Assembly: GCA_026995045.1 (NCBI GenBank)
Contig: JALWPK010000257.1
Location: forward strand, 1 to 64,000
Origin: Gammaproteobacteria bacterium
Lineage (GTDB): Bacteria; Pseudomonadota; Gammaproteobacteria; SZUA-229
DNA length: 64,000 bases
Direction: 5' to 3'
The translations under genes and the position numbers were made by a program. Below are positions 20,999-29,217 of the stretch, in pieces. The stretch's first letter is position 1. Each line of letters begins with the position of its first letter. The notes below the pieces were generated by a model. The model searched no databases, was not told the origin of the DNA, and saw nothing but the letters and a program-made list of their open reading frames with translations.

Positions 20999-21913
20999 TC
21001 AGGGCAGGCGGAAGCCCTGCTTCAGCAGTTGCTTGATTTCGTCGATGTCCTGGCTCAGGCGTTGAATGCTGTCGCTGTAATTGGCGGTGATGGCCTGCAG
21101 GCGGCTGCCGATTTCGGCGTAGTCGGTCTGGGTTTGCGCCATGCTGTCAGCAGCGTGATGCAGCGCTTTCACCAGTTTGCCCACTTCGTGCAGCATGGAG
21201 TCGGTCTGGTAGGTAAAGCGCGGCAGGATGTACAGGCTGGTGGCCTGCTCGATGCCGCTGAGCAGCTGGGTTTGCACATCGGTGAGCTTCAGGTACAGAT
21301 AGCCAAAAATCAGGTAACACACGATCGCCGTGGTGGTGGTCGACAGCGCGGTGGACATGCCGTGAATCACCATGCTCATGTTGCCGATGCCGTCGGCGGA
21401 ATCGATGATGTTGGAGGCGCCCAGCAGGGCGATGGAGAGTGACACAATGGTGCCGAACACGCCGGTCAGAATCAGAATATTACTGATAAAGCGCGGCAAA
21501 CTGAGGCGCGTGCTTTCGCTCGCCAGCAGGGTGGAGGCCAGCGCGCTGTGATTGACCGCGACATTCTGTTTGCTGATTTCCACCACCGAGGCATAGCGGC
21601 GGTGAATGATGGATTTGGGATGAATGTTATCCACCGGGCGCACTTCGTCGCGCTCGACATTGCGCAGAAATCCGGCCAGCGCCGATTCTTCATGACTGTA
21701 GCGCAGCAGAATGACTACCATGCGGAACAGCCCCAGCAGAAACAGCCCGATGATGATGCTGTTGACGATATAGCCGGTGTTGGTCGCCTGGTTTTTGAAA
21801 TACAAATCCAGCAGAAAATCACGGTTCAGCAGCATGATGGCGATCAAACCGGCAAGAATAACCACCAGTTGCAGCAGTACGCTGCGGCTGTAGTTGGCGC
21901 GAAATTGAATCAT
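20999..21913 (-). CDS. MotA/TolQ/ExbB-type proton channel protein
   Basis: A 304-residue inner-membrane protein. Hydrophobic segments lie at about 12-30, 48-70, 142-165 and 180-205. The last two carry the MotA/TolQ/ExbB core: ILTGVFGTIVSLSIALLGAS and MSTALSTTTTAIVCYLIFGY, the latter Thr-rich as in proton-conducting helices. The cytoplasmic C-terminal tail (about 215-304) is helical. Its operon partner is the MotB-like protein. No flagellar, tol, ton or zorC/zorD genes are adjacent, so it is an orphan channel pair. Confidence 0.82.
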   Translation of the reverse strand: MIQFRANYSRSVLLQLVVILAGLIAIMLLNRDFLLDLYFKNQATNTGYIVNSIIIGLFLLGLFRMVVILLRYSHEESALAGFLRNVERDEVRPVDNIHPKSIIHRRYASVVEISKQNVAVNHSALASTLLASESTRLSLPRFISNILILTGVFGTIVSLSIALLGASNIIDSADGIGNMSMVIHGMSTALSTTTTAIVCYLIFGYLYLKLTDVQTQLLSGIEQATSLYILPRFTYQTDSMLHEVGKLVKALHHAADSMAQTQTDYAEIGSRLQAITANYSDSIQRLSQDIDEIKQLLKQGFRLP

Positions 21914-21987
21914 GAAGCGGCCCCGAGTGGAAACTGGCGGCTATTCTACCCTTTCCGCCGGGCGGGGCGCATCCTGCTTATGGGGGG

Positions 21988-22521
21988 TTATTGATGCGCG
22001 TCATCCTCGATGATATTGAATGCAATCGACAGCCGGCCCTGCTCGCTGTTGTTGCGGGTGACTTCGTGATCCAGCGCCGGCGGAAAAAACACCAGCCGGC
22101 CTTCTTCCGGCTTGATGTGCTGCTCAACATCGCCGTGTAGAACCAGCTCGCCGCTGTTTGCGGGGACGCGCACATAATACACGGCGGACAGCAGCTCAAA
22201 GCCGTCATCGTGATTGTGGCGCGTGGTCACCGCCTGTGGCGGCATGTAATTGAACCAGCAACCCAGACGAAAGCGGCGGTGTTGCAGTATGCCCGCGGCC
22301 TGTTCGCCCACCCGGGCGCTCAGTTCAGCCAGCGCTGGAACATGTTGCTCAGTAAGATAAATATTTTCATAGCGGCCGTTAAACAGATGGGTTTTTCTGA
22401 CATCGTCATCGTCGCGGCGCTGCATAAACCCGTCATAAAGCCGGGCATTGAGGCTGGCGTCGTGCAGCTGCAAAACCGCGAATCCCTGCCGGGCGAGCTG
22501 CAACGCCGGGGAAATCGTCAT
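21988..22521 (-). CDS. 2OG-Fe(II) oxygenase-like protein
   Basis: A 177-residue double-stranded beta-helix protein. An HxD motif lies in TTRHNHDDGFELLSAVYYV, a distal His in PPALDHEVTRN and an Arg in GRLSIAFNI, together the iron- and 2-oxoglutarate-binding set. Substrate is unknown; small prolyl-hydroxylase-like proteins share the layout. It lies 5 bp downstream of the DUF2244 gene on the same strand, so they are probably co-transcribed. Confidence 0.8.
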   Translation of the reverse strand: MTISPALQLARQGFAVLQLHDASLNARLYDGFMQRRDDDDVRKTHLFNGRYENIYLTEQHVPALAELSARVGEQAAGILQHRRFRLGCWFNYMPPQAVTTRHNHDDGFELLSAVYYVRVPANSGELVLHGDVEQHIKPEEGRLVFFPPALDHEVTRNNSEQGRLSIAFNIIEDDAHQ

Positions 22522-22526
22522 CGCGG

Positions 22527-23003
22527 CTAACTGTATACCGCGTGCTTGAGCGCCTTGATCAGTTGCTCGCGATCGCTTTTGTTAAGGAATGCGCCCAGCT
22601 CGTCTTCCTTTCCGTATGAGCGGATAAAGATTTTTTTCAGGTGACCGCGAAAGTCGGGCTGGCGTACAAAAATTTTCGACCAGGCGCGTTGGTATTCCTG
22701 TTTTTGTTCAACAAAACGCTTACCCCGCTCTACTATCACGCGGTCGTGTTCAAATGTGATGACTTCGGTGCGTATGTTGTTGCACATGCAAACATAAAGC
22801 GCGATGTACATCGCCACTACTTCCAGCCCTGAAAACGGCAGAATCATCCACAGGCCCTGCCACAAAAACCACAGGGAAATAACGCCGCTGACAAAAGCCA
22901 GTGACGCCACCACCAGCGAATTGACCCGCCAGCTTTCCGAATTGTTGGGTTTGAGCACAATCGTACCGTGTCCGGTAGCGGGGTCAAGATTTGCCTGAAC
23001 CAT
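22527..23003 (-). CDS. DUF2244 integral membrane protein
   Basis: A 158-residue protein with two membrane helices (about 28-47 and 52-72) and a C-terminal cytoplasmic domain with VITFEHDRVIVERGKR, AWSKIFVRQP and FLNKSDREQLIKALK. The arrangement matches DUF2244, a proteobacterial family of unknown role often near cytochrome oxidase genes, though none is here. It is first in a two-gene unit with the oxygenase-like gene. Confidence 0.85.
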   Translation of the reverse strand: MVQANLDPATGHGTIVLKPNNSESWRVNSLVVASLAFVSGVISLWFLWQGLWMILPFSGLEVVAMYIALYVCMCNNIRTEVITFEHDRVIVERGKRFVEQKQEYQRAWSKIFVRQPDFRGHLKKIFIRSYGKEDELGAFLNKSDREQLIKALKHAVYS

Positions 23004-23219
23004 AAGAAAACCTTACGTAACGATTAATGAAATGTTAGCACCAGGCGCAAGGCTAATGAAGTCCCGGGGCTGATCAGCGGCGTCGGCAAGTTTTACGTTT
23101 TTGACAGGGTATAACGGAGCGTGTCGTCAAGTTTTTGATAAATATTGAAATAATTATACGGCACAGCTTTTGCAACCTGTTCAGACATAAGCTGACGACC
23201 AGCATTACCCGGAGCAATC

Positions 23220-24197
23220 ATGTTGTTTTTTCCTTACCGCGCCGAGCTTGAACAGTGGCGTTTTCCTGTTGTGACTCTGCTGATTTGCGCCATTTGCGCC
23301 ATCGTGCTGGCAAACCAGTTTGGTCAGAAATCGGCGTTGCAATGGCATGCCGTGCAAACCTGTTATCTGAAGCAGGACAGGGAACTGGCGACGGCGCTGC
23401 AGTATATGGCCTCGCGAGTTGACATGCAGCCCGAGCGGATGTGCAAGGTAATGATGGTGCGCGCCTATGTGGCCGATGATGCAGAGCAGGCGCTTGCGCA
23501 ATGGGCGTATCTTGCCACCGCGTCATTAAGTGAAGAGGAGAAGCAGCGTCGCGATTACATCTACTCGATATATCTGCGCGCCTACAATCATTTCAGCACA
23601 AATGCGCCCATGCTGCTGACTGAAAATATGTGGTTTGATCCGGCGCCGGAATCATTGAGCGCCCTGAAAATGGTGTCTTCTGTGTTCGCACACCACAGCG
23701 TGCTGCATTTACTGGGCAACCTGTTTTTCTTTTTCGCATTCGCCGCAACGGTTGAGGTGGTTATCGGCAGCCTCAGCATGCTGGCGACGGTGGTGCTGCT
23801 GGCGTTGTTGACCAATACCTTCTACGCGATGATGTCGACCTTTGAAGGGGTCTATATTCCTACCCTGGGTTTATCCGGCGTGGTGTTCGGCATGATGGGC
23901 ATGTTCGTCTGTTTTTTGCCGCAGGCCAGGGTGCGATGTTTTGCCTGGCTGGTGGTTTTCTTCCGGCGGCCGGCTGTGCCGGCCTGGCTGCTGGTGGGGG
24001 GCTATGTGCTGTGGAATGTCTATAGCTGGTGGCAGGCCGGTGGTAACAACAATGTGAACTTCATTGTGCACATCAGCGGCGCCCTGTTTGGTTATCTGAT
24101 TGCGCTGACTGTTTTTCGCATCAGCAAGCAGCAGTACAGCACAACCACGACGGTGCGCAACAGTCGTCGCTACTTGTCCGCGTCGGTCAATCAGTAG
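23220..24197 (+). CDS. Rhomboid-family intramembrane serine protease
   Basis: A 325-residue membrane protein. After one N-terminal helix comes a soluble helical segment of about 120 residues (about 33-150), then the rhomboid core. HHSVLHLLGNLFFF is the HxxxN helix, TLGLSGVVFGMMG holds the catalytic serine (S219) and FIVHISGALFGY the catalytic histidine (H284). Both dyad residues are present, so it should be active. Substrate is unknown. A weak AT-rich promoter region precedes it, and GGAG lies 5 nt before the ATG. Confidence 0.9.
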   Translation: MLFFPYRAELEQWRFPVVTLLICAICAIVLANQFGQKSALQWHAVQTCYLKQDRELATALQYMASRVDMQPERMCKVMMVRAYVADDAEQALAQWAYLATASLSEEEKQRRDYIYSIYLRAYNHFSTNAPMLLTENMWFDPAPESLSALKMVSSVFAHHSVLHLLGNLFFFFAFAATVEVVIGSLSMLATVVLLALLTNTFYAMMSTFEGVYIPTLGLSGVVFGMMGMFVCFLPQARVRCFAWLVVFFRRPAVPAWLLVGGYVLWNVYSWWQAGGNNNVNFIVHISGALFGYLIALTVFRISKQQYSTTTTVRNSRRYLSASVNQ

Positions 24198-24385
24198 CTT
24201 GCGCGGCGGCGGTTGATTTTACGGTCGCAGGTTTCAGGTGTGCCGGTGCTCATGCATTCATTGATGAGCTGGCCTTTGGTTTTGCCAGTGGGCGCTTGCG
24301 CGCTATCGTCCTGTATGGGGTCGCCGCCATAACAGGCCGCCAGCAGGCTTATCGCCAGCAGTGTTGTCAGTCGAAGTTGTTTCAT
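24191..24385 (-). CDS. Small putative lipoprotein
   Basis: A 64-residue protein with a lipoprotein signal peptide: SLLAAC at about residues 14-19 is a lipobox, giving a mature lipoprotein of about 46 residues. The mature part has two more cysteines (NECMSTGTPETCDRKINRRR) likely to form a disulfide. ATG at 24385 is preceded by GGAG. It overlaps the 3' end of the rhomboid gene by 7 bp. Function unknown. Confidence 0.75.
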   Translation of the reverse strand: MKQLRLTTLLAISLLAACYGGDPIQDDSAQAPTGKTKGQLINECMSTGTPETCDRKINRRRASY

Positions 24386-24420
24386 CAATCACTCCTGAAT
24401 GTTCATGCCAGACGGGAAGC

Positions 24421-25746
24421 TTAGCATGACGGCTCATCGGCAATGGCCCACAGATCGTGTTCGTCCGCAGCGGTAATGGTGACATCCATCAAATCGCCGA
24501 TACTGGCGTCGCCTGCGTTTTCGATATAGACCAGACCATCGATGTCGGGCGCGTCGGCGCGGCTGCGACCGATGGCGCCGTTATCAGAAAGCGCATCGAT
24601 GATGACTTGCTGGCGGCTGCCGATTTTCGCCTGCAGGCGGGCGGCGCTGATGGCCGCCTGTTTCAGCATGAAACGCTCCAGCCGCTCCTGTTGCACTTCG
24701 GGCGGGATGTGTTCGGCAATTGCATTGGCGGCGGCGCCATCAACGGGGGAATAGGCAAAGCAGCCAACACGGTCGAGTTGCGCTTCGTCGAGAAAATCCA
24801 GCAGCTCTTCAAACTCGGCCTCGGTTTCACCGGGAAAGCCGACAATGAAGGTGCTGCGCAGGGTTAAATCCGGGCAGTCCCTGCGCCACTGCTGGATGCG
24901 GTGCAGCACTTTTTCGCTACTGGCGGGGCGTTTCATCGCTTTCAGCACCCGCGCGCTGGCGTGCTGAAACGGAATATCGAGATAGGGCAGGATTTTGCCT
25001 TCGGCCATCAGCGGAATCACTTCGTCGACATGCGGGTAGGGATAGACATAATGCAGCCGCACCCAGATGTCGAGCGTGGCCAGCGCCTCGCACAATTCCG
25101 TCATCCGGGTTTTGACCGGCATGCCGTTCCAGAAAGCCGTTTTGTATTTGACATCAACGCCGTAGGCGCTGGTGTCCTGCGAAATGACCAGTAACTCCTG
25201 TACGCCGGCATCGCGCAGGCGTTCGGCTTCGGCGAGCACATCGTTCACCGGGCGGCTCACCAGGTCGCCGCGCAATGCAGGAATAATGCAGAACGTGCAG
25301 CGATGATTGCAGCCTTCCGATATCTTCAGATAGGCATAGTGTTTTGGCGTCAGCCGAATGCCCTGCGCAGGAACCAGGTCGACGAAGGGGTCATGCTGCG
25401 GCGGACAGTGGTTGTGAATGGCGTCCATCACTTCCTGTGTGGCGTGCGGGCCGGTCACCGCCAGCACATTGGGAAAATTTTGCTGCACAATGTCGCCCTT
25501 GGCGCCGAGGCAGCCGGTGACAATCACCTTGCCATTTTCGGCCAGCGCCTCGCCGATGGCGTCCAGTGATTCTTCCACCGCCGCATCGATAAAACCGCAG
25601 GTGTTGATCACCACCAGATCCGCCTCGTCATAACTGGGCGAAATCAGATAACCTTCGGCGCGCAACTGTGTGAGAATATGCTCCGAGTCGACCGTGGCCT
25701 TGGGGCAACCGAGGCTGACGAAACCGATTTTGGCGGGATGTGACAT
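24421..25746 (-). CDS. rimO: Ribosomal protein S12 methylthiotransferase
   Basis: A radical SAM methylthiotransferase that modifies an aspartate of ribosomal protein S12. At 441 residues it has the N-terminal UPF0004 domain ([15 protein letters not shown] with its cluster cysteines), the radical SAM motif CNHRCTFC (about 148-155) and a C-terminal TRAM domain. [10 protein letters not shown] and the downstream [13 protein letters not shown] are RimO- rather than MiaB-like. Confidence 0.96.
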   Translation of the reverse strand: MSHPAKIGFVSLGCPKATVDSEHILTQLRAEGYLISPSYDEADLVVINTCGFIDAAVEESLDAIGEALAENGKVIVTGCLGAKGDIVQQNFPNVLAVTGPHATQEVMDAIHNHCPPQHDPFVDLVPAQGIRLTPKHYAYLKISEGCNHRCTFCIIPALRGDLVSRPVNDVLAEAERLRDAGVQELLVISQDTSAYGVDVKYKTAFWNGMPVKTRMTELCEALATLDIWVRLHYVYPYPHVDEVIPLMAEGKILPYLDIPFQHASARVLKAMKRPASSEKVLHRIQQWRRDCPDLTLRSTFIVGFPGETEAEFEELLDFLDEAQLDRVGCFAYSPVDGAAANAIAEHIPPEVQQERLERFMLKQAAISAARLQAKIGSRQQVIIDALSDNGAIGRSRADAPDIDGLVYIENAGDASIGDLMDVTITAADEHDLWAIADEPSC

Positions 25747-25773
25747 GGCGATTCAGATAAAAAAGAATGATTT

Positions 25774-25928
25774 TGCCACAGAGGCGCAGAGGGCGCAGAG
25801 GTTTGATGCATCGGGTTCAGTGTTTGTTGTTGCTCAGAAGCAGGCGCTTATTAACAGATTCACTGGCCGCTCTTTTAAGGATGCGCGCCAAAATAAAAAA
25901 TCTCTGCGTCCTCCGCGCCTCTGTGGCT
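25774..25928. repeat. Inverted gccacagagg-type dispersed repeat
   Basis: GCCACAGAGGCGCAGAGG (from 25774) is mirrored by CTCCGCGCCTCTGTGGC (ending 25927), forming arms around 100 bp of non-coding DNA. This 'gccacagag' unit is common in unrelated bacterial genomes and also appears near 7.77 and 7.88 kb here. It lies in the spacer between the divergent rimO and tcdA. Confidence 0.65.
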
Positions 25929-25938
25929 AAATAAAACG

Positions 25939-26733
25939 ATGAGCAGTTTCGAAGAACAATTTGGCAGCCTTGCGCGTGTTTATGGTGAAGATGCACTGCA
26001 AGCCATTCGCAACAGCCATATCTGTGTGATCGGCATCGGCGGCGTGGGTTCCTGGGCGGTGGAAGCACTGGCGCGCAGCGGGGTCGGCAGGCTGACCCTG
26101 GTCGACGGTGACAACATTGCAGAAAGCAACATGAACCGGCAGATTCACACCTTGCGCTCCACCATCGGTCAGTCCAAAACACAGTCCATGCGCGAGCGCA
26201 TTGCACAGATTAACTCCGAGTGTGAGGTGGAATGTATCGAACAGTTTGTCGATGACGGCAACCTGCGCGGGATTCTCGAACGGCAAACGGATGGCCGTTA
26301 CTACCATGTGGTTATCGATGCGATTGATGTCATCAAGCACAAGGCGGCGATAGTCTATTGTTGCAAGCGCAATAAAATCCCTGTTGTCACCACCGGCGGC
26401 GCTGGCGGCCTGACCGATCCGACACGGGTGGAGGTGAAAGACCTGACCCGCACCTGGAACGATCCGCTGGCGGCGACGGTGCGTTCACGTTTGCGATTCA
26501 AGTACGGTTACACGCGCAACCCGAAACGCAGTTTTGGCGTACCCTGCGTGTTTTCATCCGAGCAGCAGCGTTACCCCGACAGCAATGGCCGGCCGGGTTT
26601 CTGTAAACCCGGCGTTGCCGGTTTGACGCTGGATTGCAATTACGGTTATGGCTCCAGCGTCATGGTGACCGCCAGCTTTGGTTTTGCCGCCGCCGCCAAG
26701 GCGCTGGAAATTATTATCAAACACAGCACATGA
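25939..26733 (+). CDS. tcdA: tRNA threonylcarbamoyladenosine dehydratase
   Basis: An E1-like enzyme that cyclises t6A37 in tRNA to ct6A. The 264-residue protein has the nucleotide-binding motif GIGGVGSWAVEALARSG (about 33-49) and downstream DGDNIAESNMNRQ and DAIDVIKHKAAIV. FGVPCVFSSE near residue 200 is characteristic of TcdA/CsdL. Its stop overlaps the start of the following histidine kinase gene (ATGA), so they are coupled, although no functional link is known. Confidence 0.94.
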   Translation: MSSFEEQFGSLARVYGEDALQAIRNSHICVIGIGGVGSWAVEALARSGVGRLTLVDGDNIAESNMNRQIHTLRSTIGQSKTQSMRERIAQINSECEVECIEQFVDDGNLRGILERQTDGRYYHVVIDAIDVIKHKAAIVYCCKRNKIPVVTTGGAGGLTDPTRVEVKDLTRTWNDPLAATVRSRLRFKYGYTRNPKRSFGVPCVFSSEQQRYPDSNGRPGFCKPGVAGLTLDCNYGYGSSVMVTASFGFAAAAKALEIIIKHST

Positions 26734-28469
26734 ATATTCTCGAACGTTACGACACCCCGATACGCCGCGAGCAGGTGCGCGCGCTGTACCAGCAGTCGCC
26801 ATTTCTGTTTTTCGGCATTGTCTTTGTCATGGTAGTCGTGGTCGCCTTCTTTTGGGAGCGCGCAGAACGTGATGTTCTGCTGATTTGGCTGACGGCAAAT
26901 GCGGTATTGACTCTGGCCAGAGTGGTGTTGGTGAAAAGTTTTCAGCGCCTGCAACCGGAAGCAAACAAGATGCAGCGCTGGGGCTTGGCGTTTGCCCTGT
27001 CATCGACTGTGTCCGGTATGCTTTGGGGTTCGATTGCCATTCTGTTTTTGCAGACCGGTGAGATAGAAACGGTGCTGCTGGTCGCCATTGTGCTCACCGG
27101 CATGGCCGCAGGCAGTCTGGTGCCGCTGTCCGCCTTTATCCCTGCGTATTATGGCTTTACCCTGTGCGCGCTGTCGCCACTGGCCTACGTGTTGTTGATT
27201 AATGAAAGCGATGTGCTGGTGTTTATCGGCACGCTGGTGCTGGCGTTTATTGTGGTGAATCTCGGTTATTCCTTTGTTGTGAATCGCAATCTGGCGGAGT
27301 CCATTCGCCTGCGATTTGAAAATCTGGACTTGCTGGACAACCTCAAGCAGCAAAAGGAACTGGCGGAAAAGGCGAATACAGACAAGTCACGGTTTCTGGC
27401 GGCAACCAGTCACGACTTGCGCCAGCCACTGCACGCCATGGATTTGTATCTGGGCGCGCTCGCCAATATGGTTAACACGGATGATCAAAAACAACTGCTG
27501 GACAAAAGCCGCCAGGCAAGCACTGCGCTGAACAGCCTGTTAACAGCGCTGATGGATGTATCACGGCTGGATGCCGGCGATGTGGTTGTTGAACGCAAGC
27601 CATCGAATATCAAAAAACTGCTGGGGTCACTCGCAGACGAGTTTCGCGAACAGGCGCAGCAACTGGGTATCGAGCTTCAGGTGGATGCGCCTTCGGCTTA
27701 CGTGGATACCGATCCGCTGATGTTTTCGCGCATGTTGCGCAATTTGCTGAACAACGCCTGCAGTCACAGTGGCGCAAGCCGCATCGTATTGCGGGCGCAA
27801 GTGCTGGAACATGATGTGCGGGTGTCGATTTGTGATGATGGCGCCGGTATTCCGCTCGACCAGCAACAACAGGTGTTTTCCGAGTTTTATCAGTTAAACA
27901 ACCCGGAACGGGACCGTGAAAAAGGTCTTGGTCTGGGGCTGGCGATTGTCAAACGCCTGGCGGATCTGCTGCAGCATGAACTGAAACTGGAAAGCGCGCC
28001 GGGCGAAGGCTGCTGTTTTTCGTTCAGCTTGCCGCGGATGCATGGTGTGCAGGAAGTGGAAGCGAGTGAAGCGGATATACCGGATGATGATATCAGCGGC
28101 AGCTTTATTGTGCTGGTTGATGATGAAGTTGGCGTGCGTGACGCCATGCGAACCTTGTTGCGTCAATGGGGTTGTGAATTGCTGCTGACAGACAGTGTGC
28201 AGGCGCTGCGGGAGGAGTTGCTGGCGCTGGATTATCCGCGTCCCGATGTTATCATCGCCGACTATCGGCTGCGGGACAACACCACCGGAATTGACGCCAT
28301 TCAGGTCGTGCATGATCGGTTTGATAGCGCCATACCGGCCGTGATTATCAGCGGCGATACCGACAGATCGGTGCAGAAGCAGACGGAAAAACTGGGTTGC
28401 CTGCTGTTGCACAAGCCGGTGCAGCCGGCAGCGCTGCGCGAGGTGCTGGCCCGGCTCATATGTAAATAA
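26730..28469 (+). CDS. Hybrid sensor histidine kinase with receiver domain
   Basis: A 579-residue membrane kinase. About six N-terminal membrane helices (about 22-190) form an integral sensor with no periplasmic domain. A short coiled coil leads to the DHp domain with phospho-acceptor H228 (ATSHDLRQPLHAM). The CATPase has NLLNNAC (N box), CDDGAGIPLDQ and GLGLGLAIVKRLA. The receiver (about 448-575) has VDDE and D511 (VIIADYRLRD). It overlaps tcdA by 4 bp. The convergent NarL-type regulator is the likely output partner, by proximity only. Confidence 0.9.
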   Translation: MNILERYDTPIRREQVRALYQQSPFLFFGIVFVMVVVVAFFWERAERDVLLIWLTANAVLTLARVVLVKSFQRLQPEANKMQRWGLAFALSSTVSGMLWGSIAILFLQTGEIETVLLVAIVLTGMAAGSLVPLSAFIPAYYGFTLCALSPLAYVLLINESDVLVFIGTLVLAFIVVNLGYSFVVNRNLAESIRLRFENLDLLDNLKQQKELAEKANTDKSRFLAATSHDLRQPLHAMDLYLGALANMVNTDDQKQLLDKSRQASTALNSLLTALMDVSRLDAGDVVVERKPSNIKKLLGSLADEFREQAQQLGIELQVDAPSAYVDTDPLMFSRMLRNLLNNACSHSGASRIVLRAQVLEHDVRVSICDDGAGIPLDQQQQVFSEFYQLNNPERDREKGLGLGLAIVKRLADLLQHELKLESAPGEGCCFSFSLPRMHGVQEVEASEADIPDDDISGSFIVLVDDEVGVRDAMRTLLRQWGCELLLTDSVQALREELLALDYPRPDVIIADYRLRDNTTGIDAIQVVHDRFDSAIPAVIISGDTDRSVQKQTEKLGCLLLHKPVQPAALREVLARLICK

Positions 28470-28477
28470 ACAAAGAA

Positions 28478-29083
28478 TCAGGCGTCAGTGATGCCAAGAA
28501 TCTTGCGCGCCTTCAGGCCGGCCTGCATGCGGTTGTCCACATCCAGTTGACGCAGCATGCGGGTGACATATTGCTTTACCGTGCCTTCCGCCAGATGCAT
28601 TTCATCCGCAATATCGCGGTTACTGCGTCCTTCCGCCAGCAACGCCAGCAGTTGCATCTGCTTGTCAGTAAAACCTGGCTGTTCACTCAGCTGGGCGTGC
28701 AGACTGGGCGGGATATAACGGCCGCCTTCCAGTACACTCCTGGCTGCTTTCAGAATGGTTTCACCCTCGGAGGACTTGGTGACATAGCCAGCGGCGCCAG
28801 CATCCAGGCAGCTTTGTATGGTGAGCGAGTTTTCATCTGCTGATACGACAATCAAGGGAGTGGTATCGGCCATCGCATGCAATTTGCGGATGCTTAGCGC
28901 GCCCTGCATGCCAGGCATGCCCAGATCAAGCATTAGCAGGTCAAAATCATGATTATCGAGCGCCTTGCAAACACTGTCGAAGCTGCCGGCAAAGACTATA
29001 TCGACATGCTCACCCAGTTGCTTCAGCCACACAGCCATGCTGTCGCGGAACAATCCATGATCATCGGCGAGGAGAAGTTTCAT
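28478..29083 (-). CDS. NarL/FixJ-family response regulator
   Basis: A 201-residue regulator. The receiver starts KLLLADDHGLFRDS with the phospho-acceptor in LLMLDLGMPGMQG (about D54), Ser in IVVSADE and Lys in GYVTKSSEG. The C-terminal LuxR-type HTH reads MQLLALLAEGRSNRDIADEMHLAEGTVKQYVTRML. The ATG at 29083 was chosen because the frame beyond it has no family similarity. It is convergent with the hybrid kinase and divergent from the lipoprotein gene, sharing with it the palindrome at 29119-29161. Confidence 0.93.
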   Translation of the reverse strand: MKLLLADDHGLFRDSMAVWLKQLGEHVDIVFAGSFDSVCKALDNHDFDLLMLDLGMPGMQGALSIRKLHAMADTTPLIVVSADENSLTIQSCLDAGAAGYVTKSSEGETILKAARSVLEGGRYIPPSLHAQLSEQPGFTDKQMQLLALLAEGRSNRDIADEMHLAEGTVKQYVTRMLRQLDVDNRMQAGLKARKILGITDA

Positions 29084-29118
29084 GGCTTTATTGTATGGAA
29101 AAACATACCGTGCGGGCA

Positions 29119-29161
29119 ATACTAACCAAAGTGAACTGCAATAGTTAACTTTGGTTAGTAT
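29119..29161. promoter_or_regulatory. Long dyad between response regulator and lipoprotein genes
   Basis: A perfect 14-bp inverted repeat, ATACTAACCAAAGT (29119-29132) with its complement at 29148-29161. With one mismatch each arm extends to 19 bp around a 5-base centre (GCAAT). No T-run follows, so a terminator is unlikely. Its place 36 bp from one start and 57 bp from the other suggests an operator serving both divergent genes. Confidence 0.65.
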
Positions 29162-29217
29162 ATTGACGCAAACCTTTTTCATACAATCGCATTAAATAGT
29201 ATGCAAAAGGTGTCGCC

